Below, one piece after another: positions 1 to 5,544 of a stretch of 5,545 bases of DNA. The DNA lies in contig CAJXJU010000108.1 in assembly GCA_913055195.1 (NCBI GenBank), positions 1 to 5,545 on the forward strand. The letters run 5' to 3'. Source of the DNA: an uncultured Desulfohalobiaceae bacterium (GTDB lineage: Bacteria > Desulfobacterota > Desulfovibrionia > Desulfovibrionales > Desulfonatronovibrionaceae). The position numbers were made by a program, and so were the translations under genes. Each line of letters opens with the position of its first letter. The first letter of the stretch is position 1. The notes beneath the pieces are model-generated. The model worked only from the letters and a program-made list of their open reading frames with translations. It was not told where the DNA came from and made no database searches.

Positions 1-70
1 TCACTGTTCACTGTTCACTGATCACTGTTCACTGATCACTGTTCACTGTTCACTGATCACTGTTCACTGA
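1..70. repeat. Heptamer tandem repeat, TCACTGW x10
   Basis: Ten uninterrupted 7-bp units, TCACTGT or TCACTGA. The last base follows the order T,T,A,T,A,T,T,A,T,A, so 1-35 and 36-70 are identical 35-bp copies: a heptamer array nested in a longer duplication. Each A-to-T junction creates a TGATCA palindrome with a GATC site, at three places. The tract starts at the window edge and may extend further left. It stops 3 bp before the next ATG and its last unit supplies an in-frame TGA (68-70). Short arrays of this kind are prone to slipped-strand length change. No CRISPR-like repeat-spacer structure is present. Confidence 0.97.
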
Positions 71-73
71 ATT

Positions 74-607
74 ATGATTTTACCATATTTAGATAAATCA
101 CCACAGATCCATTCCACTGCATTTATATTTGAAAGTGCAGATATTATTGGTGATGTAACAATTGGTGCTCAGTCAAGTATCTGGTTTAAGGCCGTTGTTC
201 GAGGTGATGTTCATTATATCAGGATTGGCGAGAGGACGAATGTTCAGGATGGAGCACTTTTGCATGTTACACGTAATACTCATCCTTTAGTGATTGGTAA
301 TGACGTAACAATTGCTCACGGTGTAATTCTTCATGGATGCACGGTAAAGGATAGGGTATTGATTGGAATGGGAGCAATTGTACTGGATGGGGCAGTAGTA
401 CATGAGGATTCAATGATTGGCGCTGGTGCTTTAGTGCCTCCGAATATGGAAGTGCCATCACGGACGTTAGTTGTTGGAGTTCCTGCGAAAGTAAAGAGGG
501 AATTAACAGAGGGAGAAGTACAACATATTCGGCAATCGGCCCAGAATTATATCCGTTATGTAGAAAATTACAGAAAGTCAGGGGTGAAAAATGTCAACGC
601 AAGCTAA
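74..607 (+). CDS. Gamma-carbonic anhydrase-like hexapeptide-repeat protein (YrdA/CamH type)
   Basis: A 177-residue left-handed beta-helix protein of the gamma-carbonic anhydrase family; members are cytoplasmic trimers binding metal between subunits, and some hydrate CO2 to bicarbonate. The family opening (MILPYLDKSP) is followed by hexapeptide repeats from about residue 21 to 135 and a C-terminal helix. The expected metal ligands His64, His82 and His87 are present, with Arg43, Asp45, Gln58 and Asp59 at the positions matching the catalytic and structural residues of the archaeal enzyme Cam. The acidic loop of Cam is absent, as in the shorter CamH/YrdA branch. The ATG at 74 is the only fitting start, since an in-frame TGA lies at 68-70 and the N-terminus matches the family. 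No Shine-Dalgarno sequence is visible: upstream DNA is only AATT and the heptamer array. The end overlaps the next gene by 17 nt, suggesting translational coupling. Fold and family are secure; activity is not, because many YrdA-like members have no demonstrated function. Confidence 0.93.
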   Translation: MILPYLDKSPQIHSTAFIFESADIIGDVTIGAQSSIWFKAVVRGDVHYIRIGERTNVQDGALLHVTRNTHPLVIGNDVTIAHGVILHGCTVKDRVLIGMGAIVLDGAVVHEDSMIGAGALVPPNMEVPSRTLVVGVPAKVKRELTEGEVQHIRQSAQNYIRYVENYRKSGVKNVNAS

Positions 608-2393
608 TAATAAAAAGAAGAAAAAGATTCCAAGATGGGCTTTTGTCAAATGTCGTGGTGGTGAGCGGGCTCCCCGCTCTTTTTTTTACCCTGATGATAT
701 AAAGGATTGTAAGCAGGCAAGCGAGAAATTAGGCTCTAATCTGGTTTGTCAGATAGGTTGTCTGGGCTTTGGCACCTGCGTGGGCGTGTGTAAATTTGAA
801 GCCATTACAATTGCTGAAAACAGATTGCCTGAGGTTGATAAGGAAAAGTGTACAGGTTGTGGCAGGTGTGTGCGTGCCTGCCCCCAGAACGTGCTGGAGC
901 TTACTTCTGATTTAGATATTTTATTCAGGTTAAATCGTGGTGATGACTGCCTTGCTCCCTGCCAGCAGACCTGTCCTGCTCAGATTGATATCCCCAGGTT
1001 TATTAAGGCCATTAAAGAGAAGAGGTTTGATCACGCACTGAAGATTATTAAAGAGCACATGCCCATGCCCCTGACTCTGGGCAGGGTTTGCCCCAGGCCA
1101 TGTGAAGATAATTGCAGGCGCAAACAGGTGGATGAGGCCGTTGCCATTAATTATTTAAAGCGTTTTGTAGCTGATCTGGAGTGGAAGAGCAAAAAAAGGA
1201 TGCCTCTTTATGTAGCGCCGGATACTGGACATAAAGTGGCGATTGTTGGAGGCGGGCCAGGTGGACTTTCCTGTGCATATTTTTTGCGCAGGTTTGGTCA
1301 TGAGGTGAAGATCTTTGAGGCCATGCCAGAACTGGGCGGGATGTTAAAATATGGCATTCCTGATTATCGTTTGCCACCTGAGATTCTGGAGTGGGAGATA
1401 AAAGGAATTTTAGAACTGGGCATAGAAGTTGAGACAAATGTTGCTCTTGGCAAGGATTTTACTTTGCAGGATTTAAAAGATAGGGGATATGAGGCCATTT
1501 TTCTGGCTACTGGCGCATGGAAAACCTGGGCCCCGCGTATGGATGGTGATGATGCAAAAGGTGTGATGACAGGAGTTGAATTTTTGCGCTTTGTGGCAGA
1601 AGGAAATCCGCCGGATCTCGGTAAAAAGGTGTTGATCGTAGGCGGTGGCAATGTGGCAATGGACGCGGCAAGAACAGCCATTCGACTGGGAGCTGAGGAA
1701 GTTTGCGTAATTTATCGTCGTACCAGAAAAGAAATGCCTGCACTGGAAGAGGAGATTGAGGCAGCAGAAGCAGAAGGAGTCAAATTTTTGTTTTTGACCA
1801 ATCCTGCAAAGTGCGTAAAATGTGAAACAGGCGCTTTGAGAAGCATTAAGTGCATCAAAATGGAGCTTGGTGAGCCTGATGCCAGTGGCCGCAGAAGACC
1901 TGTGCCCATTGAAGGTTCAGAATTTGAGATGGAGGCGGACACTCTTATCCTGGCAGTGGGACAGAATCCTGATTCTGAGATTTATAAAAATGATCCTCTG
2001 GGCAGGGCACTGGAGATTACCAGATGGGATACGATTACTGTTGATCCTGCCACCTGTCAGACAGTTTATCCTGATATTTTTGCTGGTGGTGATCTGGTTA
2101 TCGGCCCCATGAGGGTTGTTGATGCCATTGGCATGGGAAGGGTGGCAGCCAGAAGCATTCATAGCTATTTGATAAAGGGCAAGGTGGAAAAAGAAGTCAA
2201 GATGCTGACCGGGCTTTTGCCGGAAGTAAAGGTTGATAAACCTTTGCCTGTGCTTGAACGTCAGTCCATGCCGCATTTACCTGTTTCTGAGAGAATAGAT
2301 AATTTTAATGAAGTTGAATTGGGATTTAATGAGGAGTTAGCCTTAAAAGAAGCTGCCAGATGTTTAGATTGTGGTTTGCAATGCTATGGGTAA
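591..2393 (+). CDS. RnfB-like ferredoxin / GltD-like FAD-NAD(P)H oxidoreductase fusion
   Basis: A 600-residue cytoplasmic iron-sulfur flavoprotein. Residues 15-105 resemble the ferredoxin part of RnfB: conserved Cys21 and Cys40, one 4Fe-4S motif at Cys53/57/63/67 (CX3CX5CX3C, followed by Lys instead of the usual Pro), and a classical one at Cys87/90/93/97. Residues 118-190 form the helical Fe-S domain of the GltD/dihydropyrimidine dehydrogenase family (Cys120/124/128 and Cys167/171/175). Then come an FAD Rossmann motif GGGPGG (220-225, Glu243 ending strand 2), an NAD(P) motif GGGNVAMD (351-358) with YRRTR (375-379), typical of NADPH-using relatives, and a FAD-closing GGD (499-501). The extreme C-terminus carries RCLDCGLQC (590-598). 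It probably moves electrons between NAD(P)H and a ferredoxin-like or other low-potential partner; the partner is unknown. It is not a normal glutamate synthase small subunit, since no large subunit is adjacent and the RnfB module is extra. The start overlaps the carbonic anhydrase gene by 17 nt, with a weak AGGGGT ahead. Confidence 0.9.
   Translation: MSTQANNKKKKKIPRWAFVKCRGGERAPRSFFYPDDIKDCKQASEKLGSNLVCQIGCLGFGTCVGVCKFEAITIAENRLPEVDKEKCTGCGRCVRACPQNVLELTSDLDILFRLNRGDDCLAPCQQTCPAQIDIPRFIKAIKEKRFDHALKIIKEHMPMPLTLGRVCPRPCEDNCRRKQVDEAVAINYLKRFVADLEWKSKKRMPLYVAPDTGHKVAIVGGGPGGLSCAYFLRRFGHEVKIFEAMPELGGMLKYGIPDYRLPPEILEWEIKGILELGIEVETNVALGKDFTLQDLKDRGYEAIFLATGAWKTWAPRMDGDDAKGVMTGVEFLRFVAEGNPPDLGKKVLIVGGGNVAMDAARTAIRLGAEEVCVIYRRTRKEMPALEEEIEAAEAEGVKFLFLTNPAKCVKCETGALRSIKCIKMELGEPDASGRRRPVPIEGSEFEMEADTLILAVGQNPDSEIYKNDPLGRALEITRWDTITVDPATCQTVYPDIFAGGDLVIGPMRVVDAIGMGRVAARSIHSYLIKGKVEKEVKMLTGLLPEVKVDKPLPVLERQSMPHLPVSERIDNFNEVELGFNEELALKEAARCLDCGLQCYG
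663..687 (+). terminator. Intrinsic-terminator structure inside the flavoprotein gene
   Basis: GAGCGGG (663-669), loop CTC (670-672), CCCGCTC (673-679), then eight T (680-687): a perfect 7-bp, GC-rich stem with a U tract, textbook intrinsic terminator form. It lies 72-97 nt into the coding sequence and encodes residues 25-33. It could be a leftover of codon choice or a working attenuator: close-following ribosomes would block the hairpin, while poor translation would let transcription stop. The structure is certain; termination in vivo is inference. Confidence 0.5.
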
Positions 2394-2398
2394 GAAGC

Positions 2399-2429
2399 TT
2401 GACAGGGATAAGGCAGGGGACTATCTAAT
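2399..2429 (+). promoter_or_regulatory. Candidate sigma70 promoter for trxA-trxB-bamD
   Basis: A perfect -35 hexamer TTGACA (2399-2404) starts 5 bp after the flavoprotein stop codon. Two -10 choices follow: TATCTA (2422-2427, 17-bp spacer, 3/6 match) or TCTAAT (2424-2429, 19-bp spacer, 5/6 match). Either would start a transcript around 2433-2438 with a short leader reaching the Shine-Dalgarno at 2448. The 69-bp gap here is the only sizeable one before bamD ends, so a promoter is expected, but the -10 or its spacing is imperfect. Confidence 0.45.
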
Positions 2430-2434
2430 AGTCC
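2418..2434. other. Perfect dyad GGACTAT-CTA-ATAGTCC overlapping the -10 region
   Basis: A 7-bp inverted repeat with a 3-bp centre sits on the proposed -10 element ahead of trxA. No T tract follows, so it is not a standard terminator. Overlap with the -10 fits an operator for a dimeric regulator; it could also act as an mRNA hairpin protecting or separating the downstream message. I recognise no known operator consensus. Confidence 0.4.
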
Positions 2435-2462
2435 TGGAATAAAAATTAAGGAGGATTATATA

Positions 2463-2783
2463 ATGGCAATGCAACTGACAGATAGCAATTTTGAGGCTGA
2501 AGTTTTAAAAAGTGACATACCTGTGCTGGTTGATTTCTGGGCACCCTGGTGTGGTCCTTGCCGGGCAATAGCTCCTGTGATTGAAGAGTTGGCTCAGGAA
2601 TACGCTGGACAGGTAAAGATTGTTAAAATGAATGTGGATGAGAATCCCACAACCCCTGGCAAGTATGGAATTCGTGCTATTCCAACCCTGATTCTGTTCA
2701 AGGGTGGAGAGGTGGTCGAGCAGATTACCGGGGCTGTTTCCAAAGCCAGTCTCAAGCAGATGATAAGCGAAAAAGCGTTATAA
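2463..2783 (+). CDS. trxA: Thioredoxin 1
   Basis: A 106-residue cytoplasmic thioredoxin, close to the usual 105-110. It reduces protein disulfides with Cys30 and Cys33 of the canonical WCGPC motif (29-33) and is itself re-reduced by thioredoxin reductase. Other hallmarks are the buried Asp24 in VDFW, Lys55 (matching Lys57 of E. coli), the cis-proline Pro74 in RAIPT, and the final-strand segment [10 protein letters not shown] (81-90). The start is set by a strong AAGGAGG (2448-2454) 8 nt upstream of the ATG; a second in-frame ATG at 2469 is less well placed. trxB begins 4 nt after the stop, so enzyme and reductase are co-expressed. The active site is the standard WCGPC, not one of the altered motifs found in some anaerobes' second thioredoxins. 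Confidence 0.97.
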   Translation: MAMQLTDSNFEAEVLKSDIPVLVDFWAPWCGPCRAIAPVIEELAQEYAGQVKIVKMNVDENPTTPGKYGIRAIPTLILFKGGEVVEQITGAVSKASLKQMISEKAL

Positions 2784-2787
2784 GTAG

Positions 2788-3711
2788 ATGAAAAAATATG
2801 ATGCGCTGGTAATCGGAGGTGGGCCAGCCGGGACCACGGCTGCTTTTTATCTTTTGCGTTCAGGCATATCGCTGGCCTGGGCAGAAAAATTGTCACCTGG
2901 CGGCCAGATGCTTTTGACCGGGTGGATTGAAAATTATCCAGGATTTCCCAAAGGTGTGACAGGGTACGAGCTCGCAGAGACCTTTGTCCAGCACCTGAAG
3001 GATTTTTCTTATGATCATTTCCAGGATGAAGTTCTGGAAATGAAATTAAAACCAGGAGCAAATCAGGTCAAAATTGGAGAAGAATGGATTGAGGCCAGGA
3101 CCGTTATTATCTGTTCTGGTGCCAGGTGGAAAAAGTTGGGCGTGAAAGGGGAGAGTGAGCTTGCAGGACGGGGTGTGTCTTATTGTGCCGTGTGTGATGG
3201 CCATTTTTTCAAGGATCAGGTAGTGGCCTGTATTGGAGGAGGAGATACAGCTCTTGAGGAATCTTTGTATTTATCCAGGATTGTAAAAAAGATTTATTTG
3301 ATTCATCGCCGGGATAAGTTCAGGGGGACAAAGGTTTATCAGGAGAGGGTTTTTAAAAATCCAAAGATAGAGATTTTGTGGAATACTGTGGTTCAGGAAT
3401 TTGTGGGCGGAAACGAACTGGATTCCCTGCGTTTGAAAAATGTAAAAACTGGCGAAGAATCTATTTTACCAGTAAATGGTGCGTTTGTTTTCATTGGTGT
3501 TGCTCCTCAGGCAGATTTTGTCCCTGAAGCTATAAAAAGAGATGAGCTGGGTTTTATCATTACAGATGCAGAAATGAGGACTAATATACCCGGTGTTTTT
3601 GCAGCAGGTGATATTCGCTCCAAATTATGTCGTCAGGTTTCAACAGCAGTCGGTGATGGTGCTACAGCCGCGCATAGTGCAAACTTATATCTGGAAAGCT
3701 TTAGTGGATAA
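2788..3711 (+). CDS. trxB: Thioredoxin reductase (NADPH, low molecular weight type)
   Basis: A 307-residue homodimeric flavoprotein, slightly shorter than E. coli TrxB (321), that transfers electrons from NADPH through FAD and a redox disulfide to thioredoxin. The FAD motif is GGGPAG (10-15), followed by PGGQM (37-41) and ENYPGFP (48-54). The redox-active pair is Cys133/Cys136 in CAVCDG, inside the NADPH domain as in this class. NADPH binding is shown by GGGDTALE (150-157) and the HRRDKFR segment (173-179), whose arginines contact the 2'-phosphate in relatives. The C-terminal FAD motif is FAAGD (271-275), with RQVSTAVGDG at 282-291. The only sensible start is the ATG at 2788, 4 nt after the trxA stop; no good Shine-Dalgarno is visible, so translational coupling to trxA is likely. 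All catalytic elements are present. Confidence 0.97.
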   Translation: MKKYDALVIGGGPAGTTAAFYLLRSGISLAWAEKLSPGGQMLLTGWIENYPGFPKGVTGYELAETFVQHLKDFSYDHFQDEVLEMKLKPGANQVKIGEEWIEARTVIICSGARWKKLGVKGESELAGRGVSYCAVCDGHFFKDQVVACIGGGDTALEESLYLSRIVKKIYLIHRRDKFRGTKVYQERVFKNPKIEILWNTVVQEFVGGNELDSLRLKNVKTGEESILPVNGAFVFIGVAPQADFVPEAIKRDELGFIITDAEMRTNIPGVFAAGDIRSKLCRQVSTAVGDGATAAHSANLYLESFSG

Positions 3712-3713
3712 AA

Positions 3714-4469
3714 ATGGAGAAACAAAGATTCCATGCTTTGAGTATCCCTGGTAGTGGCTTGTTATTAATGCTGCTGCTTTTGTTTTTTTGTTCTGGATGT
3801 GGGATTATTGATTACTTTTTCTTAAGCCCTCCAGAAGACACTGCCCAGGAATTGGCTGAGGCAGGTTATGAGGCCATGCATGAAAAAGATTATAGCAAGG
3901 CCATTGAGTATTTCAGTAAACTAAAGGATCGTTATCCTTTCAGTCCTTATACCCCTATGGCTGAAGTAAGTCTTGGCGATGCCTATTTTCTTGATGAACA
4001 ATACAAGGCTGCTGTTGAGACTTACAAGGAGTTCGAGTCCCTGCATCCCAGGCACGAATCCATTCCCTATGTCCTCTTTCAGATTGGCGTAGCCAATTTC
4101 AAGCAATTCAAATCCATTGATCGTCCCCAGGATAATATGGCTGAGGCCCTGGAATATTTTTACCGCGTCAAGGAGACATTTCCTGACTCAAAATACGCAA
4201 AGGCCGCTGACAAGTATATTTTGAAATGCCGCAGGTACCAGGCTGAGCATGAAATTTTTGTGGCTGATTTTTACTGGCGCACGGAAAAGTATAATTCCGC
4301 CTGGAAAAGATATGAGTATGTTGTTGAAAACTATCAAGATTTGCCAGATATAGTTCAATATGCACGGCGAAGGGGAAAGTTGGCCTATTTCTTATATCAG
4401 AAAAAAGTATCAGAGCTGAAAAGGAAACAGGAACAGGGCAGCTGGAAGCAATGGTTTGACTGGTTGTAA
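3714..4469 (+). CDS. bamD: Outer membrane assembly lipoprotein BamD
   Basis: A 251-residue periplasmic TPR lipoprotein of the BamD (YfiO/ComL) family, an essential partner of BamA in beta-barrel protein insertion into the outer membrane. Residues 15-28 are a hydrophobic lipoprotein signal, with the probable lipidated cysteine Cys29 in FCSGC; the -3 residue is Cys26, unusual because Leu is normal there. Gly at +2 agrees with outer-membrane sorting. TPR helices follow from about residue 43: DYSKAIEYFSKLKDRYPFSPY (59-79) and the FESLHPRH segment (107-114) are characteristic, then FYRVKETFPDSKYAKAA (149-165) and a helical tail to about 210. The length matches the family (around 245). It starts 2 nt after the trxB stop with only a weak upstream GGA, suggesting coupling. 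The link to thioredoxin is one of position; a shared role is not evident. The gene implies a diderm host. Confidence 0.9.
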   Translation: MEKQRFHALSIPGSGLLLMLLLLFFCSGCGIIDYFFLSPPEDTAQELAEAGYEAMHEKDYSKAIEYFSKLKDRYPFSPYTPMAEVSLGDAYFLDEQYKAAVETYKEFESLHPRHESIPYVLFQIGVANFKQFKSIDRPQDNMAEALEYFYRVKETFPDSKYAKAADKYILKCRRYQAEHEIFVADFYWRTEKYNSAWKRYEYVVENYQDLPDIVQYARRRGKLAYFLYQKKVSELKRKQEQGSWKQWFDWL

Positions 4470-4535
4470 ATTTGGAATAAACGCAAACCAGGCAGGTGAT
4501 CGAAAAAAGTTAGAGTGGATGTGGGCAAAGATGTG

Positions 4536-4637
4536 ATGCTGAAATTTTTTACATCTGATAATTTTGTAATGCTAATTTTTACAGCAACAGTGACTGTAAT
4601 TATTTTCAAAGGGAAAAGTATTAAGGAGGTTTTTTGA
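4536..4637 (+). CDS. Possible 33-residue membrane peptide
   Basis: An ATG at 4536 opens a 33-codon frame ending in TGA at 4635-4637. The product has a hydrophobic stretch at residues 10-24 (FVMLIFTATVTVIIF) and a basic tail (KGKSIK), the look of a single-pass membrane miniprotein. Its stop overlaps the TTG start of the next gene as TTGA, and the next gene's Shine-Dalgarno lies within its last codons, the usual layout of coupled genes. Against it: no clear Shine-Dalgarno before 4536, a short frame, AT-rich DNA that easily yields hydrophobic codons, and an alternative reading of this stretch as promoter. GTG codons at 4515, 4521 and 4533 could start it slightly earlier. No family recognised. 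Confidence 0.3.
   Translation: MLKFFTSDNFVMLIFTATVTVIIFKGKSIKEVF
4578..4606 (+). promoter_or_regulatory. Candidate promoter with operator-like dyad for the AT-rich cassette
   Basis: TTTACA (4578-4583, 5/6 match to -35), a 17-bp spacer and TATTTT (4601-4606, 4/6 match to -10) would start transcription near 4613, just ahead of the Shine-Dalgarno at 4623. The spacer carries two nested dyads: TTACAG (4579-4584) with CTGTAA (4594-4599), and ACAGT-G-ACTGT (4587-4597). This is a typical place for a repressor site. No strong terminator separates bamD from this point, so read-through from upstream is also possible. Confidence 0.35.
4623..4630 (+). promoter_or_regulatory. Strong Shine-Dalgarno AAGGAGGT with ambiguous start
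   Basis: This is a perfect match to the anti-Shine-Dalgarno, but neither start is ideally placed: TTG at 4634 is 4 nt after AAGGAGG and ATG at 4643 is 13 nt after it, compared with 8 nt for trxA. The TTG overlaps the stop of the upstream mini-frame; the ATG would shorten the product by three residues. A ribosome site this strong supports the downstream gene being real. Confidence 0.75.
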
Positions 4638-4930
4638 GTATTATGCTATCTGGAGAATGGTGGAAGATAGCGTTTGTTGCAATATGTATTTGTCTCTGGT
4701 TTTGTGGTTTTAAGTTAGCAACAGCTATAATAGTAATTGCTTTTTCATTTTATCGTTTTGTAGTGTTACAAAAGTTAGCATATAATCGCTATAAAAAATC
4801 AATTTCTCAACCAGTGATGGCGATAGAGATTGCACCAGAATGTCAGGCTGATGTCGATCTTATCTTATGTAGAGGTAATGTGTATCAATTTTATAATCAA
4901 GATGCGGATCGAATTTTAGATAGCTGGTAA
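4634..4930 (+). CDS. Unrecognised small two-TM membrane protein
   Basis: A 98-residue protein (95 if ATG 4643 is used) that I cannot place in a family. Two closely spaced hydrophobic segments, about residues 9-26 (WWKIAF to CGF) and 28-45 (LATAIIVIAF onward), form a helical hairpin. A basic stretch follows (Lys47, Arg52, Lys54, Lys55), which by the positive-inside rule puts both ends in the cytoplasm. Residues 56-98 are a small soluble tail, acidic towards the end, with Cys70 and Cys79. Cys18, Cys20 and Cys24 lie in the first membrane segment. It is preceded by a strong Shine-Dalgarno and ends 2 nt before the next gene, so the two are almost certainly co-translated and may form a complex. The region is about 34% G+C, well below trxA and bamD, suggesting separate origin. 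Confidence 0.7.
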   Translation: MSIMLSGEWWKIAFVAICICLWFCGFKLATAIIVIAFSFYRFVVLQKLAYNRYKKSISQPVMAIEIAPECQADVDLILCRGNVYQFYNQDADRILDSW

Positions 4931-4932
4931 TC

Positions 4933-5400
4933 ATGGCAGAGAAAGCATTGTGTGAAACGGTTATAGAATTGTTTAAATATTATATTAACAATTTGCAGCC
5001 AGTTTATAATTATTTAGTTGTATTAAAAGATAAAAAGCCTATACAGGCTGTAGTTGAGATAGAAAATACATTTTCTCATCTGGCACAGGCCTGCAAAGAC
5101 GCAGATGAAAAAGGTCCCAATAATCAAAAAGTAAACAGTAATCTCAAGAGAGCAAGAAATCATTTAAACAGGCTGGAAACAGATTTATATAAGTTGTTGC
5201 TGGTAGAATTAAAACGCAGATTAGATATAGAACAAATAAATAATAAAGAGGTTGTTCAATTAGCAAAAGTTGCTCGCGATATAGAGCTTGCTGAAATAGG
5301 GGCGGTTGATGAAGGTCATAGACGTATTGTTGATGCTTATAGGATGGCGGTGAATAAGGCTATTGAACTTCTGGAGTTGCCACCTCTTTTTAGAGATTAG
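4933..5400 (+). CDS. Unrecognised all-helical cytoplasmic protein
   Basis: A 155-residue protein with no signal peptide or membrane segment. The sequence looks almost wholly alpha-helical: helices about 2-33, 36-58, 66-97, 104-122 and 127-148, separated by short polar loops (KDKKP 32-36, DEKGPNNQ 58-65). The third helix carries NLKRARNHLNRLETDLYK (70-87), a charged amphipathic segment suited to a helical bundle or dimer. It recalls uncharacterised helical proteins with an N-x2-(K/R)-A-x2-H-L-x-R pattern, but this is memory, not a match I can verify. HEPN ribonucleases were considered; the Rx4-6H motif is not met, since R73 to H77 is Rx3H. It starts 2 nt after the preceding stop without a clear Shine-Dalgarno, so translation probably depends on coupling. 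A strong terminator 24 bp downstream closes the unit. The gene appears intact; its function is unknown. Confidence 0.75.
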   Translation: MAEKALCETVIELFKYYINNLQPVYNYLVVLKDKKPIQAVVEIENTFSHLAQACKDADEKGPNNQKVNSNLKRARNHLNRLETDLYKLLLVELKRRLDIEQINNKEVVQLAKVARDIELAEIGAVDEGHRRIVDAYRMAVNKAIELLELPPLFRD

Positions 5401-5424
5401 CTGTAACAAATGGTGATGTTAGTT

Positions 5425-5452
5425 AAAAAGCGGTCTGCGGGCCGCTTTTTTT
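5425..5452 (+). terminator. Intrinsic terminator closing the cassette
   Basis: An 11-bp hairpin: AAAAAGCGGTC (5425-5435), loop TGCG (5436-5439), GGCCGCTTTTT (5440-5450), with one T-G wobble, and a run of seven T (5446-5452). The A tract on the 5' side means it could also stop transcription arriving from the opposite strand. Confidence 0.92.
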
Positions 5453-5500
5453 GTATCTGAATCCAGCTTGGGCGTTGTCAAAGTAAGGAGGTGGGTGCAT

Positions 5501-5544
5501 CCGCTGGTAGCGGGAAAGTCATTATCTGCCAGAATTGACTTTCC
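5501..5544. repeat. Two adjacent hairpins at the window end
   Basis: First hairpin: CCGCT-GGT-AGCGG (5501-5513). Second: GGAAAGTCA (5513-5521) pairs perfectly with TGACTTTCC (5536-5544), and the 14-bp interior folds further as TCT-GCC-AGA (5525-5533). The two share G5513. No T tract is visible before the window ends. It may be a palindromic (REP or MITE-like) repeat, one end of a larger inverted repeat, or a structured RNA. The AAGGAGG at 5485-5491 has no well-spaced start codon behind it. Confidence 0.6.

Noticed and set aside
1..70. CRISPR array
   Set aside because: Units are 7 bp and contiguous, without spacers.
1147..2276. Several open frames on the minus strand (such as 1147-1437, 1364-1681 and 1917-2276) inside the flavoprotein gene
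   Set aside because: They lie wholly antisense to a well-supported gene, overlap one another and show no recognisable domains or start signals.
4529..4556. AGATGT...ACATCT inverted repeat with a T run in its loop, considered as the bamD terminator
   Set aside because: The stem is only 6 AT-rich pairs, the T run lies inside the loop instead of after the stem, and nothing like a U tract follows.
4397..4609. A 70-residue open frame on the minus strand across the end of bamD and the following gap
   Set aside because: It overlaps the conserved bamD 3' end, lacks a ribosome site, and its composition is explained by the AT-rich gap.
5491..5538. Short frame from GTG 5491 ending CQN-TGA, which could be read as a CxxU selenocysteine motif
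   Set aside because: The start overlaps the Shine-Dalgarno-like sequence, the peptide is only 15 residues before TGA, and the place where a SECIS element would be is outside the window.
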